A stretch of 64,000 nt of DNA from Pedobacter roseus (GTDB taxonomy: Bacteria > Bacteroidota > Bacteroidia > Sphingobacteriales > Sphingobacteriaceae): the NCBI RefSeq assembly GCF_014395225.1, contig NZ_CP060723.1:4402001-4466000 (forward strand), given 5' to 3'. Below, one piece after another: positions 8,216 to 16,546 of this stretch; within the stretch, counting starts at the first letter, position 1; each line of letters starts with the position of its first letter. The notes beneath the pieces were generated by a model that was not told the origin of the DNA, did not search any database, and saw only the letters and a list, made by a program, of their open reading frames with translations. The position numbers and the translations under genes were made by a program.

Positions 8216-10633
8216 ATGATTAAAAAATTACACCTCTATTTATTAATAGCTGGCACATGTGCATCGTTAAGCGCTGCAGCCCAGGATGCCATAAGCTATC
8301 AAACACCACCTAAAGAAATTGCTGATCTGCTACTAGCAAAGCCAACACCCGGCGTGAGCATTGACGGCAAGGCTGAATGGATCTTGTTCAGCGAGCGTAA
8401 TTCCTACCCTTCGGTAGAAGAATTAGCAATGCCCGAGTACCGCATTGCGGGTTTAAGGTTAAACCCCAATAACTATTCGCCCAGCAGACAGACCTATATC
8501 AATAATTTTAGTCTTAAAAATATTAAATCTAACCAGAGTTTTCAGGTTGCTGGTTTGCCAACTCCGTTATTTGCAGGTAATATCAGCTGGAACCCTTCAG
8601 AAAACAAAATTGCTTTTACCAACACCACACAAAAAGGAGTAGATCTTTACATTATCGATCTGGCTACCAAAAAAGCAACAAAAGCCAATAAAGCTTTCTT
8701 AAACGTAGTTTTGGGCAGTGGACTTACCTGGTTAAATGATAATACCATTATTTACCGTACAGTAACCAAACCTGCCAGTGCCGCACCTACAAAACCTTTG
8801 ATGCCAAAAGGGCCAACCATCCAGCAGAATTTAGGTAAAGCCGCACCAAGTGTTACTTATCAGGATTTAATTAAATCACCTTTCGACGAACAGTTGTTTG
8901 AGTTTTTTGCTACTTCACAACTGGTTAAAAATACGGCTGGGGTTGAAACACCAATCGGCAAACCGGCCATTTATGGCTTAACCAATTTATCGCCTGATAA
9001 AAGTTATATGATGGTAGAAACCATCCGCAAGCCTTTTTCTTACCTTGTTTCGGCTTATGGCTTTCCATCAACCGTAAGCATTACCGATTTAACAGGTAAA
9101 ACCATCAAAGTTATTGCCGAGCTGCCATCATCAGAAGGTACGCCATCAGGTTATGATAATACACAAAATGTAGCCCGTGGTTTCGATTGGCGCGATGATG
9201 AACCTGCCACATTGGTTTGGAGCAAACCTTTAGATAGCGGCCTGATCAAAAAAGATGTTCCTTTTCACGATGCGGTTTATGCATTAAGCGCCCCTTTTAC
9301 AGGAACTGAAAAAGAATTATTCAAAACACAAACCCGTTACCGTGGTGTACAATGGGGTGATGCCAACCTGGCCCTTATTATGGAAGGCTTACGTAGCAAA
9401 CAAACCAGCAAAGTAAGCCGTTATAACCCGTCGACCGGAGCGGTTGAAGAATTATACAGCCGTAACCAAACTGATGCGTATGGCAATCCAGGCTCGCCCG
9501 TTACCGTTAAAAATAAATACGGCCGCCAGGTGATTAAAACTGTTGATAATGGCACCAAACTATTGATGAACAATATTGTGGGTTCATCAGAAAAAGGAGA
9601 TTTGCCTTTCTTAGCTAAGTTCGACCTAACTACGAAAAAAAATGAAATTATCTGGCGCAGTGCCGAGGGTACTTTCGAATATGTAAGTGATGTGATCAAT
9701 CCTGATAAACTGGTTTTGCTTACCCGTAAAGAAAGTCAGAAACTGGTTCCGAATTACTTTATCAAAAACCTGGTGCTGCGTATTGCCGATCAGCCGATTA
9801 CCAATTTCACCAATCCCTATCCATCACTGGAAGGCATTACCAAAGAGAAAATTTCTTATAAACGTGCCGATGGGGTTGATTTAACAGGTGATCTGTATTT
9901 ACCAAAAGGATATAATAAAGATAAAGACGGACCATTGCCGACCTTAATCTGGGCCTACCCGCGCGAGTTTAACTCTGCTGCCGATGCCGCACAGATCCGT
10001 GGATCGAAAGATAAATTTACCACCATCAGCTGGGCCTCTCCTATTTTTTGGGTAACCCGTGGTTATGCCGTTTTAGATAATGCCGAAATGCCAATTGTAG
10101 CTAAAGACGGTAAAAAACCAAACGATACTTTTGTGGATCAGTTACAGTTAAATGCCGAAGCAGCCATTAATAAATTATCGGCTTTAGGTGTTGGCGATAA
10201 AAAACGTATGGCTGTTGGCGGTCACAGTTATGGTGCCTTTATGACAGCGAATTTATTGGCGCATACCAACCTTTTTGCTGCAGGTATTGCCCGTAGTGGT
10301 GCTTATAACCGCACTTTAACGCCATTTGGTTTCCAAAACGAAGAACGTACTTACTGGCAGGCGCCTCAATTGTATTACGAAATGAGCCCATTTAGTTATG
10401 CTGATAAAATTAAAACCCCGATATTGTTAATCCACGGCGATTCTGACGATAACCCGGGTACATTCCCGATCAATAGCGAACGTTTGTTCAACGCTATAAA
10501 AGGAGCAGGCGGTACTACCCGTTTTGTATTTTTACCTTACGAAGCTCACAGTTACCGCGGTAAAGAAAACTTATTGCACATGCTTTGGGAACAAGACCAG
10601 TGGTTAGAAAAATATGTGAAAAACAAAAAATAA
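8216..10633 (+). CDS. Secreted S9 family serine peptidase (glutamyl endopeptidase-like)
   Basis: An 805-residue prolyl-oligopeptidase-family protein. A signal peptide (cut near AAAQDA, residue 23) precedes a beta-propeller-like region and a C-terminal alpha/beta hydrolase. The catalytic triad can be placed: Ser 671 in GGHSYGAFMTANLL, Asp 744 in HGDSDDNPGTF and His 778 in YEAHSYRG. From memory, the catalytic domain (GIARSGAYNRTLTPFGFQNE and around) is strikingly close to plant chloroplast glutamyl endopeptidase CGEP, subfamily S9D, so cleavage after Glu is a reasonable guess. Exported, probably periplasmic. It is monocistronic with a strong terminator downstream. Confidence 0.92.
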   Translation: MIKKLHLYLLIAGTCASLSAAAQDAISYQTPPKEIADLLLAKPTPGVSIDGKAEWILFSERNSYPSVEELAMPEYRIAGLRLNPNNYSPSRQTYINNFSLKNIKSNQSFQVAGLPTPLFAGNISWNPSENKIAFTNTTQKGVDLYIIDLATKKATKANKAFLNVVLGSGLTWLNDNTIIYRTVTKPASAAPTKPLMPKGPTIQQNLGKAAPSVTYQDLIKSPFDEQLFEFFATSQLVKNTAGVETPIGKPAIYGLTNLSPDKSYMMVETIRKPFSYLVSAYGFPSTVSITDLTGKTIKVIAELPSSEGTPSGYDNTQNVARGFDWRDDEPATLVWSKPLDSGLIKKDVPFHDAVYALSAPFTGTEKELFKTQTRYRGVQWGDANLALIMEGLRSKQTSKVSRYNPSTGAVEELYSRNQTDAYGNPGSPVTVKNKYGRQVIKTVDNGTKLLMNNIVGSSEKGDLPFLAKFDLTTKKNEIIWRSAEGTFEYVSDVINPDKLVLLTRKESQKLVPNYFIKNLVLRIADQPITNFTNPYPSLEGITKEKISYKRADGVDLTGDLYLPKGYNKDKDGPLPTLIWAYPREFNSAADAAQIRGSKDKFTTISWASPIFWVTRGYAVLDNAEMPIVAKDGKKPNDTFVDQLQLNAEAAINKLSALGVGDKKRMAVGGHSYGAFMTANLLAHTNLFAAGIARSGAYNRTLTPFGFQNEERTYWQAPQLYYEMSPFSYADKIKTPILLIHGDSDDNPGTFPINSERLFNAIKGAGGTTRFVFLPYEAHSYRGKENLLHMLWEQDQWLEKYVKNKK

Positions 10634-10656
10634 ATTTCTCTCTACCTTTATCGATT

Positions 10657-10685
10657 AAAGTGCTTCAAATTGAAGCACTTTTTTT
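10657..10685 (+). terminator. Intrinsic terminator of the S9 peptidase gene
   Basis: Perfect 10-bp stem AAAGTGCTTC (10657-10666)/GAAGCACTTT (10672-10681) with an AAATT loop, running into a T-tract that ends at 10685. Confidence 0.85.
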
Positions 10686-10862
10686 GTTTAAAGAACACGC
10701 TTTCCATGGTATCAGAAATATTCTATCTGGCACAGATAGACAAATAGTTCAATTACTTGATTTTTTTATTTTTTGATAAATACCATCGTTCAATTCCAGG
10801 CGTATGAAACACTCAGATATTAATAGATAACCGCACAATCAATTATTTTGGCGTAAAATTTA

Positions 10863-11070
10863 ATCAAAGTTACTTTGAAAGTTTCAAGCAGTGTGCAGCG
10901 ACTGATCAAAGTTACTTTGAAAGCTTCCCGCAGTATGCAGCGACCGATCAAAGTAACTTTGAAAGCTTCCCGCAGTGTGCAGCGACCAACCAAAGTAACT
11001 TTGAAAGCTTCCCGCAGTATGCAGCGACCATCAAAGTAACTTTGAAAGCTTCCTGCATGGTGCAGCTTTG
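10863..11070. repeat. Five tandem 42-bp repeats, each with a 15-bp palindrome
   Basis: Units begin at 10863, 10905, 10947, 10989 and 11030 (steps 42, 42, 42, 41). Each opens with TCAAAGTWACTTTGA, a palindrome with one central base pair (copies at 10864, 10906, 10948, 10990, 11031; copy 4 has C for the first T). The palindrome is followed by a conserved AAGCTTCCCGCAGTRTGCAGCG-like block (degenerate in copies 1 and 5). The spacer is as conserved as the palindrome, so this is not a CRISPR array. The array lies between the peptidase terminator and cbpA, about 205 bp before the cbpA ATG. The first four units also form an open 14-codon repeat on the plus strand, but with a stop just upstream and no clear start. 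Confidence 0.9.
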
Positions 11071-11276
11071 AATCATTATAAATAATAAGGGTGTTGTTTA
11101 CAGATCTCGCTTTCGCACTATCCTTACAAAATCCGGATAATTAACTTCATCTATAAATCAGATGGAAACCTCCGGCTATATATTGTTTGCCCCTAGCCTT
11201 ATACACATTTACACATTAAAACCTTACATTTATTCCATTAAACTGAACATTACCTTTACTTATTTGTTAAGCCAAT

Positions 11277-12176
11277 ATGGACTACATAGACTATTATAAA
11301 ATCCTCGATTTAAAGAAAGATGCAACAGCAGAGGATATTAAAAAAGCTTATAGAAAATTAGCCAGAAAACACCACCCCGATCTTAATCCCAACAACGAAG
11401 AAGCCAATAAAAAATTCCAACAGATTAATGAGGCCAACGAAGTGTTGAGCGATCCGGAGAAAAGAAAGAAATACGATAAATATGGTAAAGATTGGCAGCA
11501 TGCCGATCAGTTAGATGCTCAGCAGCAGCAGCAAAGGCAATACCAATCGCAAGGTGGAGGCTATGGAGGAGGCAGCAGTTATTCAGGTGGTTTTAGTGGA
11601 GATGATTTTTCCGATTTCTTTTCCTCCATGTTTGGCGGAGGCGGTGGCAGAAGCAGCCGGAATTCGCCTTTCAAAGGTCAGGATTATAATGCCGATTTAC
11701 AGTTAAACCTGCTCGATGCCTATACCACTCATAAACAAACCTTAACTGTTAATGGTAAACAGGTACGCATTACCATTCCGGCAGGGGTAGAAAACGGACA
11801 AAAGATTAAATTGCCTGGTTACGGTGCAGCAGGTGTTAACAATGGCCCTCCAGGCGATCTGTTTATCAAGTTTAACATCAGCGATGATCCTAAATTTAAA
11901 CGCAAAGGAAACGACATTTATATTCAGGAAGAAATAGACCTGTACACCGCTGTTTTAGGAGGAGAAAAAATTGTAGAAACACTTAACGGCAAGGTAAAAC
12001 TTAAAGTACCGGAAGGTACACAACCTGACGCTACCCTGCGCTTAAAAGGTAAAGGATTTCCTGTTTATAAAAAAGAAAACCAGTTTGGCGATCTATACAT
12101 TAAATGGCTGGTAAAATTACCAACCAACTTAAACCCTGAGCAAAAAGAACTATTCGAAAAACTTTCCAAATTCTAA
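11277..12176 (+). CDS. cbpA: DnaJ-class co-chaperone, CbpA type
   Basis: A 299-residue Hsp40. The J-domain (1-70) has the HPD motif in RKHHPDLNP that stimulates DnaK ATPase. A Gln/Gly/Ser-rich linker follows (about 80-140, including GGGYGGGSSYSGGFSGDDF), then two C-terminal substrate-binding beta domains (VRITIPAGVENGQKIKLPG; LKVPEGTQPDATLRLKGKGF). The Cys-rich zinc domain of true DnaJ is missing, which marks the CbpA class. The next gene, 5 bp downstream, is its usual modulator CbpM. Partner DnaK is encoded about 4 kb away on the other strand. Confidence 0.93.
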   Translation: MDYIDYYKILDLKKDATAEDIKKAYRKLARKHHPDLNPNNEEANKKFQQINEANEVLSDPEKRKKYDKYGKDWQHADQLDAQQQQQRQYQSQGGGYGGGSSYSGGFSGDDFSDFFSSMFGGGGGRSSRNSPFKGQDYNADLQLNLLDAYTTHKQTLTVNGKQVRITIPAGVENGQKIKLPGYGAAGVNNGPPGDLFIKFNISDDPKFKRKGNDIYIQEEIDLYTAVLGGEKIVETLNGKVKLKVPEGTQPDATLRLKGKGFPVYKKENQFGDLYIKWLVKLPTNLNPEQKELFEKLSKF

Positions 12177-12181
12177 CCATT

Positions 12182-12484
12182 ATGGAAACCAATTTAATAT
12201 CAGTAGAAGAAATCTGTGCTTATCATCAGGTGGAAATTAATTTCATCCAATCACTCGAAGATTTTGGATTGATCCATACGACCATTAAAAAACAATCTGT
12301 TTTTTTACCTATTGATGAGTTATCTAAATTGGAGCAGTATCTCCGACTGGCGCAAGACCTCGAAATTAATTTAGAGGGCATTCATGCCGTTTCACATTTG
12401 TTAAGTCAGCTACAGAATATGCAGGAAGAAATGACTGCCTTGCGTAACGAGTTAAATTATTATAAACAACTTAACAAGCATTAA
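12182..12484 (+). CDS. cbpM: Chaperone modulator CbpM
   Basis: A 100-residue MerR-like small protein that in other bacteria binds the J-domain of CbpA and blocks its action on DnaK. Visible features are ISVEEICAYHQVEINFIQSL and the C-terminal coiled coil QLQNMQEEMTALRNELNYY. It starts 5 bp after cbpA, which is the conserved arrangement and the strongest support. Confidence 0.88.
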   Translation: METNLISVEEICAYHQVEINFIQSLEDFGLIHTTIKKQSVFLPIDELSKLEQYLRLAQDLEINLEGIHAVSHLLSQLQNMQEEMTALRNELNYYKQLNKH

Positions 12485-12581
12485 TAAACAACCGTTTGTG
12501 CAGTATTTTGCATAAAAAGTGGCTAATAAAACACTATCTTTTTAAGATATCTTTCTTAAATTGGCAATCTAATTTTAAAAA

Positions 12582-14156
12582 ATGAGCGATCTTTCTTCAA
12601 AATTCATCGAAAAAATAAAATCATCCTATGCCCCAACGGGCTCGTACATTTATTTAGGCGCCGGAATTTTAGACGGACAGGTTTACAGCGAGGCTGAAGT
12701 TAATTTATCATTAAAAATGATGAACAGACACGGCCTGATTGCCGGAGCTACAGGGACAGGTAAAACGCGTACGCTACAATTGCTGGCCGAACAGCTGTCG
12801 GATGCCGGAGTTCCCGTTTTTATGTTAGATGTGAAAGGCGATTTATCTGGCTTGAACCAACCCGGTTCAGTTAACCCTAAAATTGAGGAAAGGGCGAAGC
12901 AGCTCAATAAAACTTTCTCGCCAACCGGTTTCCCTATTGAGATTTACTCCCTTTCGGGTAAAACGGGTTCACAGATGCGCGCAACAGTCCTCGAGTTTGG
13001 CCCTACCCTTTTATCAAAAATTTTAGATCTAAACGATACACAGGCAGGTGTTATGGCGGTTATTTTTAAATATGCCGACGATAACAAAATGCCAATCATT
13101 GATTTAAACGATTTAAAAAAACTGGTTTCTTACCTGTCGGAAGGTGCTGGTGCTGCCGAAATTAAAAGCAGTTATGGCAGTATTTCAACAGCTACATCGG
13201 GTACCATGCTTAGAAAAATAGTTGCCATAGAGCAGCAGGGATTAGGCGGTATGTTTGGCGAAAAATCATTTGATATAGAAGATCTTTTCGAGCGGGTTGA
13301 TGGCAAAGGCACCATTAGCTTGTTAAATATTGCCGATGTTCAGAACCAGCCTGTATTGTACTCAACTTTTTTACTCAGCCTGCTGGCCGAGTTATTTAAT
13401 ACTATGCCAGAGGTTGGCGACTTAGATAAGCCAAAACTCGTGTTCTTTTTTGATGAAGCACATTTATTGTTTAAAAACTCATCAAAAGCATTTTTAGAAC
13501 AGATAGAAACCATTATCAGGTTAATCCGCTCAAAAGGCATTGGCGTTTTCTTTTGTACACAGGCACCGAGTGACGTTCCTGAAAGTGTTTTAGGACAACT
13601 GGGTAACCGCGTACAGCATGCATTAAGGGCGTTTACCCCAAATGATGTAGATGCTTTGAAAAAGACAGTGAATACTTATCCAAAATCAGATTTTTACGAG
13701 ATTGATAAAATATTAACTTCATTAGGAACCGGACAGGCTTTAGTTACCGTACTCAATGAAAAAGGTATCCCAACAGAGGTTTCAGCAACCATGCTTACCC
13801 CACCCAGGGCCGTTATGGGTCCGTTAACTGCTGCTGATTTCGATCAGGTGGTTCACGCCAGTCCGATGTATACCAAATATAAAGATGCAATCGATCCGGA
13901 AAGTGCCTACGAAATTTTAACCAAACGCATTAACGATCAAACTGCTGCTTTAGAACAGCAAAAACAAGAAGCCGAAGCCCAAAAACAGGCTGAACAGGAA
14001 AGCAAACCTAAACCCGGCGAAAAAAGCCTGGTTGAACAGGTAATGGGCGCAACCATTACCCGCCAGATCGGTAAAGAAATTGTCCGCGGTATATTTGGCA
14101 TGCTTACCGGAAAAAAAACACGGTCGAAAACCGGCGGCGGACTTTTTGGCTTTTAA
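12582..14156 (+). CDS. HerA/DUF853-family ATPase
   Basis: A 524-residue P-loop ATPase of the HerA-like (DUF853, YjgR) family. Walker A is GATGTGKT at about residues 55-62 (GLIAGATGTGKTRTLQLLAE), Walker B is LVFFFDEAHLLF, and a sensor/arginine region reads FCTQAPSDVPESVLGQLGNR. A charged Gln/Glu/Ala coiled coil (about 450-485) precedes the tail KTGGGLFGF. No NurA nuclease or other repair gene is next to it, so a DNA-end role is not supported by context. The Glu- and Gln-rich C-terminal region and soluble nature fit a hexameric cytosolic motor of unknown substrate. Confidence 0.88.
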   Translation: MSDLSSKFIEKIKSSYAPTGSYIYLGAGILDGQVYSEAEVNLSLKMMNRHGLIAGATGTGKTRTLQLLAEQLSDAGVPVFMLDVKGDLSGLNQPGSVNPKIEERAKQLNKTFSPTGFPIEIYSLSGKTGSQMRATVLEFGPTLLSKILDLNDTQAGVMAVIFKYADDNKMPIIDLNDLKKLVSYLSEGAGAAEIKSSYGSISTATSGTMLRKIVAIEQQGLGGMFGEKSFDIEDLFERVDGKGTISLLNIADVQNQPVLYSTFLLSLLAELFNTMPEVGDLDKPKLVFFFDEAHLLFKNSSKAFLEQIETIIRLIRSKGIGVFFCTQAPSDVPESVLGQLGNRVQHALRAFTPNDVDALKKTVNTYPKSDFYEIDKILTSLGTGQALVTVLNEKGIPTEVSATMLTPPRAVMGPLTAADFDQVVHASPMYTKYKDAIDPESAYEILTKRINDQTAALEQQKQEAEAQKQAEQESKPKPGEKSLVEQVMGATITRQIGKEIVRGIFGMLTGKKTRSKTGGGLFGF

Positions 14157-14278
14157 AAAACTTAATAATTAACATAATAGAACGCTCAAATAATTAATTT
14201 CGCAAGATGAAACCAAGATGGTGAATCGATTGTTCCATCATCAAAAGTTTTTGCACCAAAAAAAATAATAAATAATAG

Positions 14279-15178
14279 ATGAAACCCACCCTATTAATAT
14301 TGGCTGCTGGTATGGCTAGCCGTTACGGAAGTATGAAACAGATTGATGGTTTTGGTCCCAATGGCGAAACCATTATCGATTACTCAATATATGATGCCAT
14401 TAACGCAGGCTTTGGTAAAGTTGTATTTATCATTAAAGAAGAGTTTGTAGACAATTTTAAAGCCATTTTCGAGCCTAAACTGGCTGGCAGAATTGAAACA
14501 GATTACGTTTTCCAGAATTTCGATTTAAAACAGTTCGGTATCGAAGAAGAAATATACAGAGAGAAACCATGGGGTACTGCACATGCAATCCTTTCGGGCA
14601 GAAATGTAATTAAAGAACCATTTTGCGTAATTAACGCTGATGATTATTATGGTTACGATGCTTTTAAAAAGATGGTTGATTTCTTAACCACAGAAGTAAC
14701 AGACAGCAATTATTCGATTATCGGTTATGAAATCGGTAAAACTTTATCAGAGTTTGGCGCAGTTTCGCGTGGTGTTTGTAAAGTAGATGCTTCAGGTAAC
14801 CTGGAGGAAATTGTAGAACGTACGAAAGTTTATCCTAAAGATGGCAGTATTTTTTACGAAGAAAATGGAGAAGAATTTCCTTTAGCTTACGAAACACCGG
14901 TTTCAATGAATTTCTGGGGTTTTACACCAGCTGTTTTTAAAATTACCGAAGAATTGTTCAGGGAATTTGCAGAGGCAAACAAAGATAAACCTAAAGCAGA
15001 GTTTTTTATTCCATTAATTGGCGAAAACCTGGTGAAAAGCAACACTGCAACTTTTAAAGTAATACCTACTTCAAATAAATGGTTTGGTGTAACTTATAAA
15101 GAAGATAAACCTTATGTTCAGGATAGTATTGACCAATTGGTTAAAAACGGAACATATCCTGAAAAATTATGGAACTAA
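14279..15178 (+). CDS. Sugar-1-phosphate nucleotidyltransferase-like protein
   Basis: A 299-residue nucleotidyltransferase of the NTP_transferase family. The signature LAAGMASRYGSMKQIDGFGP near the N-terminus binds the nucleotide, and INADDYYG carries the metal-binding Asp. It should transfer NMP to a sugar phosphate. It overlaps the next gene, a kinase of the NahK/aminoglycoside phosphotransferase type, by 10 bp. The pair looks like a salvage route: kinase makes sugar-1-phosphate, this enzyme makes the NDP-sugar. The sugar (perhaps an N-acetylhexosamine) is an inference. Confidence 0.85.
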   Translation: MKPTLLILAAGMASRYGSMKQIDGFGPNGETIIDYSIYDAINAGFGKVVFIIKEEFVDNFKAIFEPKLAGRIETDYVFQNFDLKQFGIEEEIYREKPWGTAHAILSGRNVIKEPFCVINADDYYGYDAFKKMVDFLTTEVTDSNYSIIGYEIGKTLSEFGAVSRGVCKVDASGNLEEIVERTKVYPKDGSIFYEENGEEFPLAYETPVSMNFWGFTPAVFKITEELFREFAEANKDKPKAEFFIPLIGENLVKSNTATFKVIPTSNKWFGVTYKEDKPYVQDSIDQLVKNGTYPEKLWN

Positions 15179-16245
15179 ATTTAGACTCCGAAGTTTTAGA
15201 AGCCTACGGATACGCTAAAGAAAATACAAAAATTACACAAATAGGTACGGGTTTGATTAACCGTACTTATTTGCTTTCGCCCCAAACGGAAGAGAAGAAA
15301 TACATCCTTCAAAATATCAATACTTCGGTATTTAAATCACCCCAGGCCATTGCCAACAACCTCAGGGCAATTTCCGATTATCTTAACTTTAATTATCCTG
15401 AATATCTTTTTATAAAACCTGTTTCTACAGCTAACAGCGAGGAAATGGCGCATATCCATAATGAATATTGGCGAATGTTGCCTTTTGTGCCCAATACCAT
15501 CTCTTTAGATGTTTTGGCCGATCCTAAGCAAGCCTATGAGGCTGCCAGGCAATTTGGTAAACTGAGCAGGTTATTAGATCACTTTGATGCCAAAACGCTT
15601 CAACCTACTATCCCTGGTTTTCACGATCTGGGCTTAAGGTATGAACAATTTAATTTGGCCTTAAACCAGGCTGATGAAACATTAAAACAAGATGCCAAAG
15701 CACAGATTTCAGATGCTTTAACACATAAATATATCTTAGATTATTATAACTCTTATGCCCATAGAAAGGATTTTCCAGACCGTGTAATGCACCACGATAC
15801 CAAAATCAGTAATGTGTTATTGGATAGCGAAACAAATGAAGGGATTTGCGTAATCGACCTGGACACCATTATGCCTGGGAAATTTATTTCCGATCTGGGT
15901 GATATGATGCGCACCTATCTTTGTGCTTTCTCTGAAAATGAAACCGATCTGGAAAAGATCAAAATACGTTTGCCTTATTTCGAAGCAATGATTAAAGGCT
16001 ATTTATTGGAAATGAAAAGCATTTTAACGGAAACGGAAAAAGAGCTTATAGTATTCTCGGGTAAATACATGATCTACATGCAGGCCCTGCGCTTTTTAAC
16101 CGACTTTTTAAACGGAAACAAGTACTATCCGACAAGTTATCCTACCCAAAACTTAGATCGTGTTAAAAACCAGTTTAAACTGCTATATGAATTAGCTGTG
16201 AACGAAAAAGAATTACAGGATATTATTGAAGAAAACTTGGTTTAG
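15169..16245 (+). CDS. NahK-like sugar kinase (phosphotransferase family)
   Basis: A 358-residue kinase of the aminoglycoside/choline phosphotransferase fold. The catalytic loop is VMHHDTKISNVLLD, and the metal-binding loop is VIDLDTIMPGKFISDLGDM. The N-terminal lobe starts with TKITQIGTGLINRTYLL. The layout matches N-acetylhexosamine 1-kinase (NahK) more than antibiotic kinases. Start at 15169 overlaps the nucleotidyltransferase gene by 10 bp, implying coupled translation and a shared pathway. Resistance to aminoglycosides is unlikely given this context. Confidence 0.82.
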   Translation: MELNLDSEVLEAYGYAKENTKITQIGTGLINRTYLLSPQTEEKKYILQNINTSVFKSPQAIANNLRAISDYLNFNYPEYLFIKPVSTANSEEMAHIHNEYWRMLPFVPNTISLDVLADPKQAYEAARQFGKLSRLLDHFDAKTLQPTIPGFHDLGLRYEQFNLALNQADETLKQDAKAQISDALTHKYILDYYNSYAHRKDFPDRVMHHDTKISNVLLDSETNEGICVIDLDTIMPGKFISDLGDMMRTYLCAFSENETDLEKIKIRLPYFEAMIKGYLLEMKSILTETEKELIVFSGKYMIYMQALRFLTDFLNGNKYYPTSYPTQNLDRVKNQFKLLYELAVNEKELQDIIEENLV

Positions 16246-16289
16246 ATCTTTTTAAAACCTGCAAGGTTTAAAATACAAGCCCTCTTACC

Positions 16290-16361
16290 TAAACCCGACA
16301 GCAGCGATTCCGATCCTTCATCGGAAGTAGCAAATGGCGGGACTACAGTTCCCGAAAAGTA
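16290..16361 (-). repeat. Modular hairpin repeat, copy C
   Basis: Read on the minus strand it has the same outer parts as copies at 18.7, 49.7 and 63.9 kb: CCCGCCATTTGCT, then an internal hairpin (here TTCCGAT/ATCGGAA at 16308-16326, loop 5 nt), then GCTGTCGGGTTTAG. Flanking this copy on both sides are AAACCTGCGAGGTTT-type phrases (16255-16271 and 16444-16461). Confidence 0.65.
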
Positions 16362-16469
16362 CAGGAACAATCATTTCCAAAATCTTTTGAACCACATAAG
16401 ATATTTAAGGTCATATAAGTGATTTCCAAATCTCACAGGTTTTAAAAACCTGCGAGGTTTAATGCACAA

Positions 16470-16504
16470 AAAAAGCGTTCCGATTTTAAACCGGAACGCT
16501 TTTT
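16470..16504 (-). terminator. Bidirectional terminator between the kinase gene and dnaK
   Basis: Stem AAAAGCGTTCCG/CGGAACGCTTTT with a loop of about 9 nt, flanked by A-runs and T-runs on both sides. It lies 42 bp after the dnaK stop on the minus strand and can also serve the convergent kinase gene. Confidence 0.85.
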
Positions 16505-16546
16505 ATATACTCCCAAGACTAACGACTCAGGACTTCAGACTCAAGA

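Noticed and set aside
10863..11033. Repeat-peptide gene with 14-residue units
   Set aside because: The plus-strand frame is open over four units, but a stop lies just upstream, no suitable start is present, and the last unit breaks the frame.
10863..11070. CRISPR array
   Set aside because: The sequence between the palindromes is conserved in all copies, so there are no unique spacers, and no cas genes are near.
12582..14156. HerA-based defence system
   Set aside because: No partner nuclease, SIR2 or other defence gene is next to it; DUF853-type ATPases are common housekeeping genes.
15169..16245. Aminoglycoside resistance gene
   Set aside because: The fold is shared, but the overlap with a sugar nucleotidyltransferase gene and the NahK-like layout argue for sugar metabolism.
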